Positions 18,223 through 26,283 of a DNA stretch of 64,000 nt are shown piece after piece (position 1 is the stretch's first letter; each line of letters opens with the position of its first letter). A program made the position numbers and the translations under genes. Origin of the DNA: Holtiella tumoricola (GTDB lineage Bacteria; Bacillota; Clostridia; Lachnospirales; Cellulosilyticaceae); assembly GCF_027857615.1 (NCBI RefSeq), contig NZ_JAQIFT010000057.1, positions 1 through 64,000 of the forward strand. The letters run 5' to 3'. The notes under the pieces are model-generated. The model saw only the letters and a list, made by a program, of their open reading frames with translations. It made no database searches and was not told the origin of the DNA.

Positions 18223-18757
18223 CAATTTCTCCTTCATCATAATCTATGTATTCTTTTGAATAGAAGTCCTCAGCATTATAGTCTTTTAACTCATGCAGAA
18301 CCTCAATAAGTTCATCATTAATAATTTCTTGAATAACTGCTTTATTATTCTTCTCTGCAAGAATAGGAGCCAATTTAGGTGGTATGTTCAGAAGTCTTGT
18401 CCTAAATGAAGTTAGCATATCAATCATTACTTGTTCAACATCTTCAGCTTTATGAATCTCACCTCTCATCAATGCTAATTTAATTTCAGCTTGATGTCTT
18501 TCAACTCTTACCTTAATCGCTCTTTCTTGCTCTAAATCTAATTCACCATTTGTATGGGAATTGATAATGTCTTTTTCCATCTTCAGCATATTCAAGTAGG
18601 TTTTAATACTATCTGGCAAGTTATAACGTCCTTTGGATACACGTGTAAAAATACCCTCACTTGCTAACTGTCTTACCCGTCTATCAGTTACACCTAATAA
18701 ATCTGCTAACACTGCTGATGATACAGTTAATGAATCAATACTTTCTACCTTAGACAT
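18185..18757 (-). CDS. Terminase small subunit, Nu1-like
   Basis: Residues 10-50 form a winged helix-turn-helix (VSSAVLADLLGVTDRRVRQLASEGIFTRVSKGRYNLPDSI), as in Nu1, which binds cos. The middle is a charged helix with KVRVERHQAEIKLALMRGEI, and the acidic C-terminus would contact the large subunit. It sits directly before the large subunit gene and overlaps it. Length (190) is close to Nu1 (about 181). Confidence 0.9.
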   Translation of the reverse strand: MSKVESIDSLTVSSAVLADLLGVTDRRVRQLASEGIFTRVSKGRYNLPDSIKTYLNMLKMEKDIINSHTNGELDLEQERAIKVRVERHQAEIKLALMRGEIHKAEDVEQVMIDMLTSFRTRLLNIPPKLAPILAEKNNKAVIQEIINDELIEVLHELKDYNAEDFYSKEYIDYDEGEIDGYGLNEEENQL

Positions 18758-18774
18758 ACCCTTTCTCCTTTCTT

Positions 18775-19344
18775 TTACTTTTTACTTAGCAAATAGTTCA
18801 CTTCATGATCAAAACGTTCATTAAACTTCTGGTACATTGCTTTGGTAACTTTCCCTCTAATAGGTTTTGAACTTGCCATACCCGGAATAGATGGGCCTGT
18901 CAATTCTCTTATTCCTAATCGCTCCTTACCTTTTCTAATAAAGATGCCTTTATGTTGCCTACGTTGCTTACCATTATTTTTAGGCATTTTTGCAACGAAA
19001 ACTTGTTCAGGTAATGCTTTTTTGCCTCTTCTTTTGATAGACACTGTATATTCTTTAGCAATACTTGTATCATTTTTAAAACCTGAAGCTCTAAGAACTG
19101 GTCCACTTGCAACCACTTTACCTGATAACTTGGATATTGTTGCATTTTCTTTCTCTAGTCCATGTTTCATTTCACTTACCTTTACGGTATAGGTATCTTT
19201 TAATTCAGTATGAACCATTTTGTTAGTAGCTGAAATGGTTCGATTAATTGCATTCTTTGTGGCTTTATTAATACCTTTTGGCATATGAGCCAGCTTACGG
19301 GTTGCCATCTTATAAGCTACCTTGTCAATCTCAATATTAACCAT
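18775..19344 (-). CDS. Minor tail protein Z-like
   Basis: The ATG at 19344 follows AAGGAGGT. The 189-residue basic protein contains LAHMPKGINKATKNAINRTISATNKMV, a signature of the prophage minor tail protein Z family, followed by RRGKKALPEQVFVAKMP and HKGIFIRKGKERLGIRELTGPSIPGM. In lambda gpZ acts late in head-tail joining. Here the gene is moved to the front of the packaging genes, an arrangement seen in clostridial phages. Confidence 0.8.
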   Translation of the reverse strand: MVNIEIDKVAYKMATRKLAHMPKGINKATKNAINRTISATNKMVHTELKDTYTVKVSEMKHGLEKENATISKLSGKVVASGPVLRASGFKNDTSIAKEYTVSIKRRGKKALPEQVFVAKMPKNNGKQRRQHKGIFIRKGKERLGIRELTGPSIPGMASSKPIRGKVTKAMYQKFNERFDHEVNYLLSKK

Positions 19345-19379
19345 CAAATAACCTCCTTAACGGAAACGGTACTTTCGAT

Positions 19380-19425
19380 TTTAAACCATTAGGAACTAGG
19401 GAACATTCGGGCGACATGGAACCGC
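19380..19425. other. Candidate packaging (cos) region with GGAAC repeats
   Basis: The 290-base gene-free gap before the packaging genes contains three direct GGAAC copies (19392, 19400 and 19418) flanking CGGGCGAC. The latter recalls the GGGCGGCGAC core of lambda cos. Position just ahead of the terminase block fits a cos site for a Nu1/A-type enzyme. The rest of the gap is AT-rich with no other clear signal. Confidence 0.3.
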
Positions 19426-19639
19426 AATCCATTTTTGACTTCTGGAAGTACCTACTAAATACTACCTATTTGTCACCCTTTTATTCCCAATTCTTTACAA
19501 TATTATGCGTTATATCTATTATGTCTCTCGCATTCTTTTAATTTTATATTTCCTGTTGTCTTTCAAAGCTTTTAAACAATTTATTGTTTTACTAATAATA
19601 GACATAGTTCACAATGTCGCAAGTATTTCCCAAGCTTTT

Positions 19640-20275
19640 TTAACTTCCGATTAATCCCTTTAAAGGGTCTTTCATTTCAAGAGTGATTTTATCGTTAGTT
19701 TCTTGGTCTAAATCTAGATAAATGCTCGTTGTTAATGAAGATGTATGCCCTGCATAATGCTGAGCTTTTTCTATACTATTGCCATTATCTTCATATACAG
19801 CTAGAAAACACATCTTTCTAAAAGAATGAAAACCAAAATCTTTTAGATTAAATTCTTTTGTGACTTTGTCTAACCTTCTATCAAACTGAGAATAGGATAA
19901 AGGTCTATTTCTACCTCTTGGACTTGGGAATAATACAGACCACATCTCCATATCTTTCGTATATTCATCAAGTATTTTCTTTAATGTAGGATGGATTAAA
20001 ATTTTCCTTGCCTTCTTCGGTGGCTTTGGAGTCGTCCCCTCTTTTTCAGCCTTATCTATATACTTCTGTTCCAGATACTTCGTCTTGTTCTCGACAATTT
20101 CTAAGTATTTTCCACTGATATCTCTTTTTCTTAGGCACCTTAAGTCATTTACTCTATAACCTGTATAACGAATTAGTAAGAGCATAATATAGAGCATCAT
20201 ATCGTACTTTTTACAATATTGATAAATTGATATCTCTAGCTCTTTATCTTTGATAGCTTTTGTTTTAATACCCAT
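19640..20275 (-). CDS. Tyrosine recombinase, catalytic domain only
   Basis: The 211-residue protein has the catalytic set of tyrosine recombinases: Arg41 (TGYRVNDL), His150 and Arg153 (FHSFRKM), His177 (HYAGHTS) and Tyr186 (SIYLDLD). The N-terminal core-binding domain is absent. It is separate from the true integrase at the other end of the prophage and lies in the late operon between a methylase and the packaging genes. Similar small recombinases are seen beside terminases in some Firmicute phages; their role is not known to me. Confidence 0.88.
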   Translation of the reverse strand: MGIKTKAIKDKELEISIYQYCKKYDMMLYIMLLLIRYTGYRVNDLRCLRKRDISGKYLEIVENKTKYLEQKYIDKAEKEGTTPKPPKKARKILIHPTLKKILDEYTKDMEMWSVLFPSPRGRNRPLSYSQFDRRLDKVTKEFNLKDFGFHSFRKMCFLAVYEDNGNSIEKAQHYAGHTSSLTTSIYLDLDQETNDKITLEMKDPLKGLIGS

Positions 20276-20285
20276 ACGCCTCTCC

Positions 20286-21041
20286 TCAATAATTTGTAAT
20301 AATTAGCTCTCCATATTCTTTTCTAGCCTTTTGTTCTTTGGCTATTGAATAGGATACCTGTACTTCTTCTATGTTAAAATCTTTGTACCATTCCCTTACT
20401 TTATGATGGTCGTTGATTGTAACCATAAATTTACCTTTTATCTGAGATAATGTATCCCTTAACAAAAGATGCTCTTGCTCTCCAAACTCATTCCCATAAC
20501 CTGCAGTTTCAAAATAAGGTGGATCACAAAAGAAAAAGCTATGAGGTCTATCATATCTTTTGATAATATCCTCAAAGCTTTTATTCTCAACATATGTATT
20601 TCTAAGTCTTTCTTTTATATTACCTAGTACGCCTTGATAATATATCTGTGGCGCTGGCTTACTGGTTGTTCCATAACCAAAGGTTTCACCCTTACTTGCA
20701 AAGCTTTGTGATATGAGATAGAGAAAACGTACTGCTCTTTGAATCTCGGTAAGATATTCAACTGTACAGTGCTTATACTCTTCAAACATATCTCTACCAG
20801 AAAACTCATACTCTAATACTCTTTCTATTTCTGGTGCGTGATACTTGATCATACGGAACATATTTATAAGTTCTTTGTCAACATCATTAATCACTTCAAC
20901 CTTACTCGGTTCTTTACCAAAGTATACCCATCCAGCTCCAAAGAATGGCTCTATGTAACAAGTATGCTCAGGTATTCTTTCTAAGATAGTCTTTCTTAAT
21001 TTTGATTTTCCTCCCATACGAGGTATTGGTGGATTCATCAT
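20286..21041 (-). CDS. DNA N6-adenine methyltransferase (Dam, D12 class), late operon
   Basis: The 251-residue protein has the D12-class order: PIPRMGGKSKL at the start, the SAM-binding EPFFGAGWV (about residues 31-39), INDVDKELINMF, and the catalytic DPPY at 173-176. It likely methylates adenine in phage DNA, either against host restriction or to time packaging. It is the first gene of the late operon and differs from the second methylase at 21.4 kb. The start has AAAGGAG ten bases upstream. Confidence 0.93.
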   Translation of the reverse strand: MMNPPIPRMGGKSKLRKTILERIPEHTCYIEPFFGAGWVYFGKEPSKVEVINDVDKELINMFRMIKYHAPEIERVLEYEFSGRDMFEEYKHCTVEYLTEIQRAVRFLYLISQSFASKGETFGYGTTSKPAPQIYYQGVLGNIKERLRNTYVENKSFEDIIKRYDRPHSFFFCDPPYFETAGYGNEFGEQEHLLLRDTLSQIKGKFMVTINDHHKVREWYKDFNIEEVQVSYSIAKEQKARKEYGELIITNY

Positions 21042-21114
21042 TTGTTATATTCTCCTTTACAAAACAGTTTTTTATTGGGTTATTACACACCGTTTTGAAC
21101 AAGGATTAAAACTA

Positions 21115-21150
21115 AAAATACACCTAGATCATATCACCAGGTGCATTTAA
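21115..21150 (-). terminator. Possible attenuator hairpin before the late operon
   Basis: On the minus strand GCACCT and AGGTGT form a short stem followed by ATTTTT, about 75 bases before the first late gene. It could be a weak terminator or attenuator acting on the late transcript. A second small palindrome (GATAGG...CCTATC) lies at 21162-21177. Confidence 0.35.
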
Positions 21151-21261
21151 AACGGATATTTGATAGGTTACCCTATCTTTTTAATATTCGGGGGAATTAG
21201 GATGAACTCAATATTTAGGATGATTTCTTTCGTTCACCCATTAACATATTAACACGGCTAT

Positions 21262-21342
21262 CTGTTCAGTAGCTGTTCAACATCTGTTCTTTCCTGTTCA
21301 AAATCCACCACCATCTGTTCACTACCTGTTCAGCATCTGTTC
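21262..21342. repeat. Seven helically phased CTGTTC repeats
   Basis: CTGTTC starts at 21262, 21273, 21284, 21294, 21315, 21326 and 21337, so steps are 11, 11, 10, 21, 11 and 11 bases. All seven fall on one face of the helix. No open frame explains them. They lie in the 380-base gene-free gap upstream of the late operon, so a binding array for a late activator or replication protein is likely. Confidence 0.8.
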
Positions 21343-21349
21343 ATGCTTT

Positions 21350-21386
21350 TAAAAAAAATAAGAGGTAAGTCATCACGACTTACCTC
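21350..21386 (-). terminator. Rho-independent terminator after the accessory methylase
   Basis: A perfect ten-base stem (GAGGTAAGTC / GACTTACCTC, loop of five) is followed on the minus strand by a run of eight T. It ends the transcript of the methylase/OLD-like cassette and separates it from the late operon. Confidence 0.9.
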
Positions 21387-21421
21387 AAATGGTATTTTTA
21401 TAATACACACTATATTCTGTA

Positions 21422-22279
21422 TTAGCCAATCAGTACCTCGTTCTCTTCTTCAATTGGTGGTATTTCTAAGTTGGAAATTAATAACTCTATTTCTTTTCTT
21501 GATGTTTTTATCGAGTAGTCTAAATAAATATTTATGTATATATTAGTAATATACATATTTTTAATTTCATCAACATTATCGTAACTTATTAACCACGGAA
21601 AGCTTTTTGATTTAATATACTTGGCCAACTCATAATGTTGTTGATGCGTATAATAATATCTATATAATCCCGGTCCTTCTTTGTAATATGGCGGATCTAT
21701 ATATACAAATATTTTTTTACTATGTTTATATCTAAGATGTTTTTTCATGAACTCTAAAGCATCTAAGTTATAGACTCTAATACGTTCTTTTAATAACGAT
21801 AAACGCCTTATACACTGTATTATAGATTTTTTATTAAATCTACAATCTATTTTATAATTAGAAGTTTGTTGTTTTCCACCTAATGGATTTGCTTTTAAAA
21901 TTCCTGAAAAATTAGTACGATTTAAAAATAATCCCGCATAACCAATTTCTACTATTGATTTATTTTCAATTACATTATCTTTCCTATATTCAGCATATTT
22001 ATACCAATTTTCTATATTTATCTCCGTTTGTTCTATTAAACTTATTAATTCTTCTGTATAATTAAATACACAAATCCAAAAATAATATATTAATGGATCC
22101 TTTTCATTAATTATGGCTTCCTTAATTATATTACTTTCTAATAACATAATAGAAAGTGCTGCACTTCCAGCAAACGGTTCATAAAATGTGCATCCTATTT
22201 TATTTTGTGTTTCTAATAAGTTTTTTACATAAGAATATAGCTTTGTTTTTCCACCAGGGTATCTCAAAGGATTTTTCAC
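21422..22279 (-). CDS. DNA N6-adenine methyltransferase (D12 class), accessory cassette
   Basis: The 285-residue protein starts at a GTG with AAGGAGGG seven bases before it. It has NPLRYPGGKTKL at the start, the SAM motif FYEPFAGSAALS (about 32-43), FLNRTNFSGI, and the catalytic DPPY at 195-198. It is only distantly like the late-operon methylase. It lies 52 bases after the OLD-like gene and ends in its own terminator, so the pair is a separate unit. The pairing suggests methylation that marks self DNA for the neighbour, but this is inference. The codons are more AT-rich than the head genes. Confidence 0.93.
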   Translation of the reverse strand: MKNPLRYPGGKTKLYSYVKNLLETQNKIGCTFYEPFAGSAALSIMLLESNIIKEAIINEKDPLIYYFWICVFNYTEELISLIEQTEINIENWYKYAEYRKDNVIENKSIVEIGYAGLFLNRTNFSGILKANPLGGKQQTSNYKIDCRFNKKSIIQCIRRLSLLKERIRVYNLDALEFMKKHLRYKHSKKIFVYIDPPYYKEGPGLYRYYYTHQQHYELAKYIKSKSFPWLISYDNVDEIKNMYITNIYINIYLDYSIKTSRKEIELLISNLEIPPIEEENEVLIG

Positions 22280-22331
22280 TCTAATCCCTCCTTCCCTTTA
22301 TTTTAACAAAATAACTGCTATTTGGCCAGAA

Positions 22332-23945
22332 CTAATTAATTTTAGGAAGGTTTGTACGAGCAGCAACAATATTATATCGATTAAGAAACTGCTGTATAAA
22401 TTCTTTATATTCATTAGGATAATCCTGTTTCCAGAATTCTAACACATCTATATCTTCTAACATCACCTTGTTATCTTTAAACCACTCTTTAAACCTCTCT
22501 CTTTCTATAGTATATTTACTATATTTATCACTTAATGGTCCATTTTCTTCAATCATTCTTATTGTAAGCCCTTTTATAAAATTACTTTCTAATATTTCAT
22601 GTGTAGGATGTAAACCTATTAAATAGTTATATATTAATTTCTCAGGACTTGTATTACCGGGTAAAATAACAATATTACAATGCTTAGATGGCAAGTCCTT
22701 ATATTTAGTTTTAGATATATCTTTATCTCCATCTAAAACAAATAAAACATTTCTAAAATACGAAGGATCATTTTGTAATAAGTTTAATAATGATTCTCCT
22801 CCTAGCTTTACCTCTATTATTTTTATTCTGGAAATATAATCTTTTAATAATCTTTTAATAAACCATCTTGCTTCATCATCTTCAGAATACAATGCTATCT
22901 GATTTACTTTTCTTTTTGAGTAATAATCACTAATAAGCATATCATTCTCCATTGCCTCATATGGCGGGTTATTTATTATTTGTAGTATACTATTAGCAGT
23001 AGTAAAATATGCTATATTTATATCATTCATTTTTTTATTTTTCTTATCTAGGTATTCCAATATTTGTAAAGAATGTGTCGTAAATACAACTTGTATGCAT
23101 ATTTCTTTACATATATTATATATTAAATCTATAAGTTTTATTTGCGCTGCTGGATGTAATGTGGCATCTATTTCATCTATTAATAATAAACCACCTGTCC
23201 ATACTTCCTCCTTATCGCAAGATTCTATATATAATTTTCTAAAAGATAATAGTGCGTATAGTATTTGCATTAAATTATCTTGCCCTGAAGAGTTTCCTAT
23301 ATAATCATATAATTGTGTATTTACCCCACCAGAAATCTTTTTCCCCATACTGTAGTTTGATATACTCTCTATTTCACTATTAAGAGATAAAATATGAGTA
23401 TAATTTTTATAAAGCCACTGAAGGTCTTCTTCTGTCAGTAATGATTTACTGATTTTATGTTCCTTAATATTACCTATATCTTCTTCCCCTAAAGGATTTA
23501 ATCTGCTTAATCCTAAGTAAAAAGAAGGTATCATTAGTTTACTTTCAGTCTCTTTCTCTAAAAAAACATCATAATGTCGTTTGGGTATTATTCTAAATCT
23601 AGTAGCCTCTTCATCCTCAGGATTCCATTTTTGCCAAGTTACCCTAAATGAAAGTTCATTTATCCCTTCTATAGTAGGATATTCATAATATAAAGTACCT
23701 ATTTCACCATTCTTTTTATCATATGTTTGAGACCCTTTCATTATTTCCGAGAACTCTGTTTGAAATCTTTTATTAGTTATTGTTTTGCCTCTGGCTGCTT
23801 TTATTTCACATGCATTTCCTAACACACCTAAAATCGTAGATTTGCCAGTCGCATTTTGTCCTGCTATTGCAGTAATAGTTGTTCCAAGGATCACCTCATG
23901 ATTATTAAATATCCTAAAGTCATTTAATACTAATTTTTTTATCAT
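22332..23945 (-). CDS. OLD-like ATPase with C-terminal TOPRIM nuclease domain
   Basis: The 537-residue protein has an ABC-type ATPase: Walker A GQNATGKST (29-37), a signature-like SSGQ (219-222), Walker B LLLIDEID (253-260) followed by ATLHP, and His291 of the H-loop. The last third looks like TOPRIM: an acidic YSEDDEA (353-359) and VLDGDKD (403-409). This layout matches OLD-family nucleases (P2 Old, Gabija GajA). A pairing with a D12 methylase is not one I can name. It has its own AT-rich promoter. Catalysis was not proven; only motifs were read. Confidence 0.85.
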   Translation of the reverse strand: MIKKLVLNDFRIFNNHEVILGTTITAIAGQNATGKSTILGVLGNACEIKAARGKTITNKRFQTEFSEIMKGSQTYDKKNGEIGTLYYEYPTIEGINELSFRVTWQKWNPEDEEATRFRIIPKRHYDVFLEKETESKLMIPSFYLGLSRLNPLGEEDIGNIKEHKISKSLLTEEDLQWLYKNYTHILSLNSEIESISNYSMGKKISGGVNTQLYDYIGNSSGQDNLMQILYALLSFRKLYIESCDKEEVWTGGLLLIDEIDATLHPAAQIKLIDLIYNICKEICIQVVFTTHSLQILEYLDKKNKKMNDINIAYFTTANSILQIINNPPYEAMENDMLISDYYSKRKVNQIALYSEDDEARWFIKRLLKDYISRIKIIEVKLGGESLLNLLQNDPSYFRNVLFVLDGDKDISKTKYKDLPSKHCNIVILPGNTSPEKLIYNYLIGLHPTHEILESNFIKGLTIRMIEENGPLSDKYSKYTIERERFKEWFKDNKVMLEDIDVLEFWKQDYPNEYKEFIQQFLNRYNIVAARTNLPKIN

Positions 23946-23991
23946 ATTTTCCCCCCTATAAAAAAATAACTTTTTTGTTTATATATTATAA

Positions 23992-24021
23992 AATATACTA
24001 CTATACATATTTATAAGTCAA
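23992..24021 (-). promoter_or_regulatory. Promoter of the OLD-like/methylase cassette
   Basis: On the minus strand TTGACT (24021-24016) and TATATT (23997-23992) are spaced by 18 bases, about 45 bases before the ATG of the OLD-like gene. The surroundings are very AT-rich, so chance matches are possible. Confidence 0.5.
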
Positions 24022-24093
24022 ATTATTAAATAATATAAAATCCTCTTTACATCTATATATTTCCATAACCAATAAAATCAGTATTTGAGTACT

Positions 24094-24117
24094 AAAAAAA
24101 GCAGACTTATGCCTGCT
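24094..24117 (-). terminator. Terminator at the end of the ArpU-like gene
   Basis: On the minus strand AGCAGGC and GTCTGCT form a seven-pair stem (one G-U) around ATAA, followed by seven T. The stop codon of the ArpU-like gene lies within the hairpin. It closes the partition/regulator operon before the accessory cassette. Confidence 0.85.
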
Positions 24118-24616
24118 CTACTTTATCAATATAAATATACTTAAATAAAGGTAAATCAATATAACTTTCTTCACCCTTTATTTTATCAGCAAATGCTTTA
24201 GCTCCATCTTTAGCATATCTTCTACATGTTGATTCACTTAACCCCGTTTTCCTAGATACATACTCCCAAGTATAGCCTTCTATATATTTTAATTCTAATA
24301 CTTGTCGCCACTCCTCTTTTAAGTCCATCATAATTAAGTTAATTCGTGTTAAATAATACTGTAAGGAATCTATCTCTTCTTCTAAATCTAACTCCATTTG
24401 AATATTTTTAATTGCAATTAACTCTACTTTAGATGTAATTTTATTAGTTTTAACTGGTATTTCATCATATGTAATGCTTTTTATCCCCACTTCTCTATCT
24501 CGCTTTTCTCTATTTTCTTTTAACCTATTTAAAAAAGCTTTTTTGGCTTCAAGTTTCGTCTCGCACTCTTTATAGTTTCCTAAACACTCCATTGTCTCTT
24601 GTAAATAATCTTTCAT
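24107..24616 (-). CDS. ArpU-like late transcription regulator
   Basis: The 169-residue protein has a helical N-terminal half and a sigma region 4-like C-terminal part: LKEEWRQVLELKYIEGYTWEYVSRKTGLSESTCRRYAKDGAKAFADKI. This matches the ArpU/RinA-type late activators of Gram-positive phages, which turn on packaging and structural genes. It is preceded by GGAGGG. The phased CTGTTC array about 2.8 kb downstream could be its target, but that is inference. Confidence 0.85.
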   Translation of the reverse strand: MKDYLQETMECLGNYKECETKLEAKKAFLNRLKENREKRDREVGIKSITYDEIPVKTNKITSKVELIAIKNIQMELDLEEEIDSLQYYLTRINLIMMDLKEEWRQVLELKYIEGYTWEYVSRKTGLSESTCRRYAKDGAKAFADKIKGEESYIDLPLFKYIYIDKVEQA

Positions 24617-24670
24617 CCTAATCCCTCCTAAATATCAAACTTTCATTTGATTGCTTAAATAAGCACCAAA

Positions 24671-24705
24671 ACACTTGGACTAAATCATCAAAATTTAATC
24701 CAAGT
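24671..24705 (-). terminator. Hairpin after the parR-like gene
   Basis: A 14-pair stem (CACTTGGATTAAAT / ATTTAGTCCAAGTG on the minus strand, one G-U) is followed by TTTTGG. It probably ends part of the partition transcript or attenuates reading into the ArpU-like gene. Confidence 0.65.
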
Positions 24706-24723
24706 GTACAGGTCCTTATTCAA

Positions 24724-25020
24724 TTAATCCTCATCAAAAAAACTTGCTGCCTCAAGTAAATCTTTATCCTCGTGATTATCTTCACCTTTAACTTTAACTA
24801 CCATTGGGTTAAACTCTTCAAGGCATTTCCTAACTATGTTCTCTATCCTAACATCTAAGTCTTTTTCATTTAGTGATGTTTTTCTTTCCTCCATCATTTC
24901 TTTTCTAATACAGTAACGTATAAACTCCGATTTATTTCCTTTACATTTTGACTTCACATAGTCATGCAGCTCAGGATCATTATCAAAACCAACTGGCACT
25001 ATATCACGTGGTTTACTCAC
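24724..25020 (-). CDS. ParR-like ribbon-helix-helix DNA-binding protein
   Basis: The 98-residue protein starts at GTG, overlapping the ParM-like stop by four bases (GTGA). The N-terminal half reads as a ribbon-helix-helix: a strand IVPVGFDND, then ELHDYVKSKCKGNKSEFIRYCIRKEMMEE. The C-terminal half is acidic (HEDKDLLEAASFFDED). In type II partition loci this adaptor binds the centromere and links it to the actin filament. The family is inferred from fold pattern and the tight link with the actin gene. Confidence 0.75.
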   Translation of the reverse strand: MSKPRDIVPVGFDNDPELHDYVKSKCKGNKSEFIRYCIRKEMMEERKTSLNEKDLDVRIENIVRKCLEEFNPMVVKVKGEDNHEDKDLLEAASFFDED

Positions 25021-25940
25021 TTAAACTTCACCTTCCCTATTTCAAGAAATCCTGCCACATTAGTCCACTGTGTTTCCTCAACAGCCTGAGCATGTGGTAC
25101 TACCTCTTGAAGTGCTTCTTTAACAAGTATGCTTGTCCCTCCAGTAACGACTATATCCATTAAGTCCAGTGGAAACTCTTTCTTTAAATCTGCAATGACT
25201 TCCTCAACATATACCTTATAGATTTTACTTAAAGCCTTTTTACTTTCAGGCTCAACTTTACCCTGGTACTTAATACCACCATTTAAAATAATATCTTCTA
25301 GATCTCTTGGTGCTAAGCCTCTTCTATATCTCGCTTCAAATTCTCGTTTAATCATGGTTTCTATATGCATAGAGCCTTGGTTGGTTGTCATCATAGAATT
25401 AGGTTGAGGCACGAGATTATCGTAAATACCAAAGTTCATGTTTCTTCCACCTAAATCAATAACACCTACTCGCTTACCTATAAAAAGTTCTTTATTTGTA
25501 TAAACTACCCCTGACGATTCTGGCATAATCAATACTCTTTTAAAATCAATATTTTGCAGTTTCCCATCTACTACAAACTTCTTAGGCTTTTGCTTAATGT
25601 TATCTTGAAAGGCTTTTCTATTCTCTTTACTTAAATAGATATTCGTAGGACAGCCAATAACAGCTGCTATTTCTCCTTTGCATCCCAATCGATAGGCTGC
25701 TGTATATATGGCCATCTTATGTAGTAATGTATTTTTTTCAAGCCCGTAGTCTATCTGTTCGCCTTGTTCTCCAATAATATATGTATCATCTTCATAAATA
25801 ACTTTATTACTGTTTCCTGTTGCTTCAATATCTAAGCTTGCTGTAAGTTGTGTACTCTTTGTTCTAAAAAGAACTTTATCCCCACTTGCTGACAATGCCT
25901 TTGTTGCATATTTACCTGCGTCTACTGCTATAATTTTCAT
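25017..25940 (-). CDS. ParM/AlpC-like actin-family ATPase
   Basis: The start is the ATG at 25940 with GGAGGA six bases before it. The 307-residue protein shows actin-fold motifs: phosphate-1 IAVDAGKYATKA (4-15), then VIGCPTN, phosphate-2 GVIDLGGRNMNFGIYD, and the adenosine motif IVVTGGTSILV. It resembles ParM/Alp7A/AlpC proteins, which push plasmids or move phage DNA by polymerising. Three repeats lie at its start, and an RHH gene follows. Typical plasmid ParM proteins are close to 320 residues. Confidence 0.88.
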   Translation of the reverse strand: MKIIAVDAGKYATKALSASGDKVLFRTKSTQLTASLDIEATGNSNKVIYEDDTYIIGEQGEQIDYGLEKNTLLHKMAIYTAAYRLGCKGEIAAVIGCPTNIYLSKENRKAFQDNIKQKPKKFVVDGKLQNIDFKRVLIMPESSGVVYTNKELFIGKRVGVIDLGGRNMNFGIYDNLVPQPNSMMTTNQGSMHIETMIKREFEARYRRGLAPRDLEDIILNGGIKYQGKVEPESKKALSKIYKVYVEEVIADLKKEFPLDLMDIVVTGGTSILVKEALQEVVPHAQAVEETQWTNVAGFLEIGKVKFK

Positions 25941-25956
25941 CCTAATTCCTCCGTTT

Positions 25957-26037
25957 TGTATTACAATGTAATACATTTTCTTATTTTCGTGTATTACAAT
26001 GTATTACATTTAGATTTTTGTAATACATTGTAATACA
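25957..26037. repeat. Three 19-base TGTATTACA repeats, centromere/operator-like
   Basis: The sites are 25957-25975 (TGTATTACA-A-TGTAATACA, a perfect inverted repeat), 25990-26008 (TGTATTACA-A-TGTATTACA) and 26019-26037 (its reverse complement). Centres are 33 and 29 bases apart. They lie directly upstream of the ParM-like gene, where parC sits in ParMRC loci, and would also allow autorepression by the RHH protein. Confidence 0.85.
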
Positions 26038-26041
26038 AATC

Positions 26042-26200
26042 CTATTCAATAACTTCTACACCCTCTAATACTACTGTCACTTGAACATCACATGTGATTC
26101 CACAATGTTCACACTTTTGATACTCAGTCGTTGCATTAGCCCATTCAGATGTATTGATTTTCTCACACCTTGGACACTCCCATTTAATTTCATCAGACAT
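26042..26200 (-). CDS. Small zinc-ribbon protein (52 residues)
   Basis: A short open frame with AAAGGAG before its ATG encodes 52 residues: MSDEIKWECPRCEKINTSEW..., with two CxxC pairs (Cys9/Cys12 and Cys30/Cys33). This is a zinc-ribbon of the type often found in phage early genes. Its stop lies close to the centromere-like repeats, so it is the last gene of the early operon before the partition genes. It carries the shared early leader motif. Confidence 0.8.
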   Translation of the reverse strand: MSDEIKWECPRCEKINTSEWANATTEYQKCEHCGITCDVQVTVVLEGVEVIE

Positions 26201-26283
26201 ATTTTTCTCCTTTCAAAAGCAAATTTTATTTATCAATTCATTATTTGATATTGATTTTCATTTTCTTTTGTGATATTATTATT

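Noticed and set aside
21422..23945. Classical type II restriction-modification system
   Set aside because: The partner has ATPase and TOPRIM motifs rather than a PD-(D/E)xK restriction enzyme pattern, so an ordinary R-M pair is unlikely.
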